Source of the DNA: Clostridia bacterium | GTDB taxonomy: Bacteria > Bacillota > Clostridia > Christensenellales > Borkfalkiaceae | Reading direction: 5' to 3' | Assembly: GCA_029055875.1 (NCBI GenBank) | Contig: JAIDCJ010000021.1 | Coordinates: forward strand, 1 to 64,000 | DNA: 64,000 nucleotides | In this document: one piece after another, positions 60,422-64,000 of the stretch | Layout: each line of letters opens with the position of its first letter | How positions within the stretch are numbered: position 1 is the first letter of the stretch | Position numbers and translations under genes: made by a program | Notes under the pieces: model-generated | What the model was told of the DNA's origin: nothing | Databases searched by the model: none | The model's input: only the letters and a program-made list of their open reading frames with translations

Positions 60422-61356
60422 AAAACCGCAAGCGAAAGGAGATAGGCTGCGCCTCCCGCGATAACTGCCTGTAACAGCTTGACGCCGAGGAAGGGCAGGG
60501 TTTTCACCTCTGCACGCGATAGAAAGGCGATTTGTTGAACGAGCACGCACAGCCCGCCGAAGGTGACGAGGAAACAGCTCAGCGCCGCAGTAAGGGGCGC
60601 GGGAGCTTGGGAAAGAAGTGCACAGCCCGAAGTCATTTCAAGCAGTCCGCGCAAAATTCCCTCCGCAGTGTTTCCCATGTGGATAAATGCGCCGACGTCG
60701 GAGAGCATTTGTCCGAACGCGTAAAATACGGCAATGCTGCCGCCTACGCACAGAACCGACAGCACGGAGGACGTGAGGCTCTCGGAAACGATATTATCGT
60801 TACGGGTTTTTATAACGGGGAGTTTTTCTGCCTTGAAGGGCTTGCCCGTAAAGCGAAGAAAGAAGCAGACGGTGAGTACGCCGAAGTAGTGTGAAAGGAG
60901 CAAAACCCAGCCGAGCAATACGTTTTGGAACATGGCGCTTCCCACTACGCCCACGAGAAACATAGGGCCTGTGGTGGAGCAAAGGCAGGCAAGGCGAAAG
61001 GTCTCTTGTTTTGATACGGCACCTTTTTCGTATAAGTCGAGCACGGTGCGTGCGCCCACGGGGTAGCCCGAGAGCATAGAAAGAACTGCCGCGCAACCGC
61101 CCGCTCCCGAAACGCGAAAGGCTTTTCCCGCAATCGGAGCGGCGGCGCGGGAAAGCCGGCCGTAAAGCTTCAGCCGCGTAAAGATGGCGGTGAGAAACAG
61201 AAAAGGGAAGGTGGCGGGCAGAACGCTTACCGCCCAAAGAGAAATACCCTCGCTTACGCTTTTAACGTAGCGCGCGGGGGATGCAAGAAAGAACGCCATG
61301 GCGAGGAGGACCGCCGCCGAGGCAAGAAATGACGGAATAGCTTTTTTAAGATTCAC
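60418..61356 (-). CDS. ylbJ: Sporulation integral membrane protein YlbJ-like
   Basis: About 312 residues from the GTG at 61356 (an ATG at 61380, inside the rarA start, is the alternative; neither has a clear ribosome site). Seven to eight membrane helices. It shows the nucleoside-recognition/Gate pattern: SLWAVSVLPATFPFLFLTA near the start, then LSGYPVGARTVLDLYEKG and CSTTGPMFLVGVVGSAMF, matching YlbJ of spore-formers. YlbJ is needed for spore cortex or envelope in Bacillus. Its 3' end meets pheA tail to tail with a 4-base overlap. Confidence 0.85.
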   Translation of the reverse strand: MNLKKAIPSFLASAAVLLAMAFFLASPARYVKSVSEGISLWAVSVLPATFPFLFLTAIFTRLKLYGRLSRAAAPIAGKAFRVSGAGGCAAVLSMLSGYPVGARTVLDLYEKGAVSKQETFRLACLCSTTGPMFLVGVVGSAMFQNVLLGWVLLLSHYFGVLTVCFFLRFTGKPFKAEKLPVIKTRNDNIVSESLTSSVLSVLCVGGSIAVFYAFGQMLSDVGAFIHMGNTAEGILRGLLEMTSGCALLSQAPAPLTAALSCFLVTFGGLCVLVQQIAFLSRAEVKTLPFLGVKLLQAVIAGGAAYLLSLAVF

Positions 61357-61378
61357 GATAAAGAATATGAGGAAAGTC

Positions 61379-62683
61379 ATGGATTTATTCGATTTTAACG
61401 GCAACGAGGAAAAGGCGAAACCGCTTGCGGAACGCATGCGCGCTTCCACCATAAAGGACTTCGTGGGGCAGAGCCATATCGTGGCGGAGGGCACCCTTTT
61501 GCGCCGTGCAATCGCGCTCGATCGGCTTGGGAGCTGTATCTTCTGGGGCCCGCCCGGATGCGGAAAAACCACGCTTGCAAACGTGATTGCGGCGCAGACG
61601 AACGCGGAATTTATCAAGCTCAATGCGGTAAGCTCAGGCGTTTCGGACGTAAAAAAAGCGGTGGAAACCGCACGGAACAACTTAAAGCTCTATAATAAGC
61701 GTACCTACCTCATGCTGGACGAGTGTCACCGTTTCAATAAAACGCAGTCCGATTCACTCCTTCCCGCCATCGAGCAGGGCACGATTCTGTTTATCGGCTC
61801 GACGACGGAGAATCCGTACGCTTCCATGACGCCTGCTATCGTATCGCGCTGTCGCGTATTCGAGTTCCTGCCGCTTACTACTGCGGACATTAAGGGCGCG
61901 CTTGAAAAGGCGCTTGCCGATAAACGCAAGGGGCTTGGAAACTACGATGCGACCGTGGACGACGACGCGCTCACGCATATTGCGGTGACGGCGGCGGGGG
62001 ATTTGAGAACTGCGTACAACGCCTTGGAGCTTGCCGTGCTCACCACTCCGCCCGACGAAAACGGAAAAATCCGCGTGCACCTTTCGGATGCGGAGCAGTC
62101 CATTCAGAGAAAGGCGCTTTCCTATAACGAAGATTTGTACTACGATATTTTGTCGGCGTTTTGCAAGTCGCTTCGCGGGAGCGATTCGGACGCGGCGCTC
62201 TATTACGCCATGCGGCTCATCGAGGGCGGCTGCGATCCCCTGTTGGTAATTCGGCGGCTGATTGCGCATTCGGCAGAGGACGTCGGTATGGCGGATCCGA
62301 ACGCGCTCGTAGTGGCGGTTTCCGCGCTCACCGCGTTCAAGAACATGGGCTATCCCGAGGGGCTTTTGCCGCTTAGCGAGGCAATCATATACGTCTGCGA
62401 GGCAGAGAAGAGCAATTCGGTGGTAATGGCAAAGGACAGGGCGCAAAAGGATGCAATCGAGAATAAGGACGACGATATTCCAAAGTATCTGCGCGACAAT
62501 ACGCTCGGAAGCAAAGAGATGAAAGCGGAGAGCGGAAAATATCTCTACCCGCATAACTACGGTGGTTGGGTGAAACAGCAGTATCTGCCCGATAGTTTGA
62601 AGGACAGAGTGTACTATACGCCAAGCGATCACGGCTTCGAGAGCGAGGTAAAAAAGACGCGTAAGCGCAAGGGCAAGGAATAA
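61379..62683 (+). CDS. rarA: Replication-associated recombination protein A (MgsA/RarA)
   Basis: 434 residues from the ATG at 61379, chosen because GAGGAAAG lies just upstream. AAA+ ATPase acting at stalled forks: N-terminal PLAERMRASTIKDFVGQSHI, Walker A WGPPGCGKTT, Walker B LMLDECHRF, sensor FIGSTTENPY, then the tetramerisation domain with DPLLVIRRLIAHSAEDVGMADP and YLPDSLKDRVYY at the C-terminus. It diverges from ylbJ with essentially no gap. Confidence 0.94.
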   Translation: MDLFDFNGNEEKAKPLAERMRASTIKDFVGQSHIVAEGTLLRRAIALDRLGSCIFWGPPGCGKTTLANVIAAQTNAEFIKLNAVSSGVSDVKKAVETARNNLKLYNKRTYLMLDECHRFNKTQSDSLLPAIEQGTILFIGSTTENPYASMTPAIVSRCRVFEFLPLTTADIKGALEKALADKRKGLGNYDATVDDDALTHIAVTAAGDLRTAYNALELAVLTTPPDENGKIRVHLSDAEQSIQRKALSYNEDLYYDILSAFCKSLRGSDSDAALYYAMRLIEGGCDPLLVIRRLIAHSAEDVGMADPNALVVAVSALTAFKNMGYPEGLLPLSEAIIYVCEAEKSNSVVMAKDRAQKDAIENKDDDIPKYLRDNTLGSKEMKAESGKYLYPHNYGGWVKQQYLPDSLKDRVYYTPSDHGFESEVKKTRKRKGKE

Positions 62684-62777
62684 AAAACCGCCCGTTTGCG
62701 GGTATGAAAACGTAGCGGCGGTATGCATTCTCCGTAGACGAACAAAACGTTAAAAAACGCAATAGGAACGCAAAAAA
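62684..62777 (+). other. Spacer between rarA and the last gene
   Basis: Contains a small CCCG/CGGG hairpin directly after rarA (62687-62702) that could be a weak terminator, and an ACCGC/GCGGT pair around it. No convincing promoter is seen; the start of the next gene has no strong ribosome site. Confidence 0.4.
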
Positions 62778-63941
62778 ATGTTTGAAAGAATATCGCGTAA
62801 ATTCAAGAAGCAAAAGAGCGCAAACGTAAAGGTGGAGCAGCTCACGCCCGATAAGGTAATCGACGAAAGTAAGTTGGTAGAGATTAAGGACGAGATTATT
62901 CTTGCGCGCCTCAATCAGGCCGTGCCGGAAATTGCGTGCATACTCTCCGCGGGATCGCAGGTGGCGGGGAGCGCCTATCAGGCAATCCTGCCTGCCGCCT
63001 CCCATATTCCCCCCTCGCGAGATACGAAGAAGGCGTTTTTCGGGCTCTTTCAGAAAAAGAGTACGGCGGCGCTCAGTACGGCGAGCGGTGCGCTTACGCA
63101 GGCGAGCGCGCTCGTATTCGGCGTGGCGGCGCTCATCGTCGGACAAAAGTATATGTCGGATATTGCCAAGGGGCTCAATCGTTTGAACGACGGCATTCGC
63201 CGAATCACCTCTTTTCAGCAGAACGAATACAAGAGCAGGGTAGAGGCGCTCATTACACGCATTACCGTGCTTCTCATGCACAAAACGGAGTTGCAGCTCA
63301 ATGCCGATTTGTGCGAGCGGACGCTCATCGAGCTTTCCTCCATCGAGGGGGAGTGCGCTCAGCTTCTCGGTCAGGCGAACGAAACGCTGGAGGGGTACAC
63401 CCGCGTGAAAATTGCGGACTTTAAGAAGTATTGCGATACCGTTTGGGAGATACAGCCCTGGGTGGAATGGCGGGACCGTTTGCTCGCCGTGCTCTATTAC
63501 GTGAGTGATTTGAAATACGTGCTCAACCGTTCGCGGGGGCAGGTTTCGCGTGAGTTTTGCCGCTCCCTCTTTCATACCTATTTCGAGCGAACGGAAAAGG
63601 TAAAAAGCGCGCTCAAAGATTGGCACGAGTTGGAAACCAAAACGTTAAAAATCGATATCGTAGAATTCAAGCGTAAGCGGGGCGGAGTAGACGCCTTCTT
63701 CCATGCGCTTCCCTCTCTTGTAAAGAAGGAGAACAAGTACCGCGATCTGCCCGAGGGATTGGGGGAACTCATTTGCGAGCAGATCAAAGATAACACACTC
63801 GACTATTCCGCATTGGAAGAAGACCCGTTCGATCACGATTTGGAAATTTTCATTCGGGACGGCAAGGTGTTCATGTTAGCGGATCTCGCCGAGGAAGATG
63901 GCGGAAAGCCGCAGGAAGTCGAGGAATCCGTTCCGGCATAA
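62778..63941 (+). CDS. Hypothetical protein with a central hydrophobic segment
   Basis: 387 residues; not recognised. Basic N-terminus (MFERISRKFKKQKS), a small-residue-rich segment STASGALTQASALVFGVAALIVGQKY (about residues 95-124, too mild for a sure membrane helix), then a long helical region KGLNRLNDGIRRITSFQQNEYKSRVEALITRITVLLM, further helices and an acidic tail (LAEEDGGKPQEVEE). Complete within the window. Codon use resembles its neighbours. Confidence 0.75.
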   Translation: MFERISRKFKKQKSANVKVEQLTPDKVIDESKLVEIKDEIILARLNQAVPEIACILSAGSQVAGSAYQAILPAASHIPPSRDTKKAFFGLFQKKSTAALSTASGALTQASALVFGVAALIVGQKYMSDIAKGLNRLNDGIRRITSFQQNEYKSRVEALITRITVLLMHKTELQLNADLCERTLIELSSIEGECAQLLGQANETLEGYTRVKIADFKKYCDTVWEIQPWVEWRDRLLAVLYYVSDLKYVLNRSRGQVSREFCRSLFHTYFERTEKVKSALKDWHELETKTLKIDIVEFKRKRGGVDAFFHALPSLVKKENKYRDLPEGLGELICEQIKDNTLDYSALEEDPFDHDLEIFIRDGKVFMLADLAEEDGGKPQEVEESVPA

Positions 63942-63973
63942 ATTATATTTCAATATCGGAGTGTGGCGCGTGA

Positions 63974-63992
63974 AAAAATGCGCCGCATTTTT
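63974..63992. terminator. Possible terminator after the last gene
   Basis: AAAAATGC-GCC-GCATTTTT, an 8-bp A/T-rich stem followed by TTC, 30 bases after the stop codon. Confidence 0.55.
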
Positions 63993-64000
63993 CTCGGCTC

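Overview
The window comes from the chromosome of a spore-forming, Gram-positive-type bacterium, most likely a clostridial lineage. It carries spoIIAA-spoIIAB-sigF, sigG and a YlbJ-type sporulation membrane protein. It also has a Firmicutes-style rimP-nusA-ylxR-ylxQ-infB-rbfA operon, trmK and a Nif3-like gene next to rpoD, TTG and GTG starts with strong GGAGG ribosome sites, and many lipoproteins with short signal peptides. The mid-range G+C of the housekeeping genes and the mix of CotH, DUF4832 and repeat-rich lipoproteins resemble uncultured gut Clostridia (possibly the Christensenellales/Borkfalkia neighbourhood), but the species assignment is inference.

Layout. 1-4.3 kb: the 3' part of a CotH-like surface protein, then on the minus strand a DUF4832-type lipoprotein, a DUF1349 protein and a nucleoside-phosphorylase-like gene. 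4.3-6.6 kb: an A+T-rich type II restriction-modification pair. 6.8-7.3 kb: a five-gene tRNA operon (Ile2 or Met, Asp, Phe, Thr, Tyr; minus strand). 7.5-9.0 kb: the forespore sigma-F operon, followed by a GNAT toxin-antitoxin-like pair. 9.9-16.9 kb: pyruvate kinase, the RNase P RNA gene (with a greatly enlarged P12 arm), gdhA, an XRE regulator with a three-operator control region and its divergent target, and tex. 17.0-22.1 kb: sigG, an A+T-rich defence-like island, and a second, 5'-truncated copy of sigG. 22.3-26.0 kb: a heterodimeric ABC exporter. 26.0-29.6 kb: an XRE regulator divergent from a giant glycine-rich repeat lipoprotein. 29.6-38.9 kb: the rimP/nusA/infB translation operon running on through rbfA, nrnA, truB and ribF. 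38.9-43.4 kb: M24 peptidase, efp, two metallo-beta-lactamase-fold proteins and a patatin. 43.4-48.0 kb: a translationally coupled shikimate operon (aroC-aroB-aroE-aroQ-aroK) ending in a short-chain dehydrogenase. 48.0-50.3 kb: a fused ATPase-permease ABC protein. 50.4-60.4 kb: dgt-dnaG-rpoD-trmK-Nif3-zinc-ribbon-alr-rsmD-coaD-DAHP synthase-pheA. 60.4-64 kb: ylbJ (minus strand), rarA and a large hypothetical gene.

The most notable region is 17.0-22.1 kb. Two collinear 489-bp copies of the sigG 3' part flank a cassette of an AAA15-type ATPase, a TOPRIM-like protein and a third protein with a C-terminal membrane-like helix, preceded by an orphan Phd-like antitoxin. The copies differ almost only at synonymous sites. 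This fits a mobile island that entered sigG, restored it with a 3' end from a related strain, and pushed the resident 3' end to its far side. The cassette organisation resembles AbiL/PARIS-like anti-phage systems, with an extra unrecognised component. Aromatic synthesis is well represented: DAHP synthase, five of the six later shikimate-to-chorismate steps (no aroA is seen here) and prephenate dehydratase lie in two separate operons.
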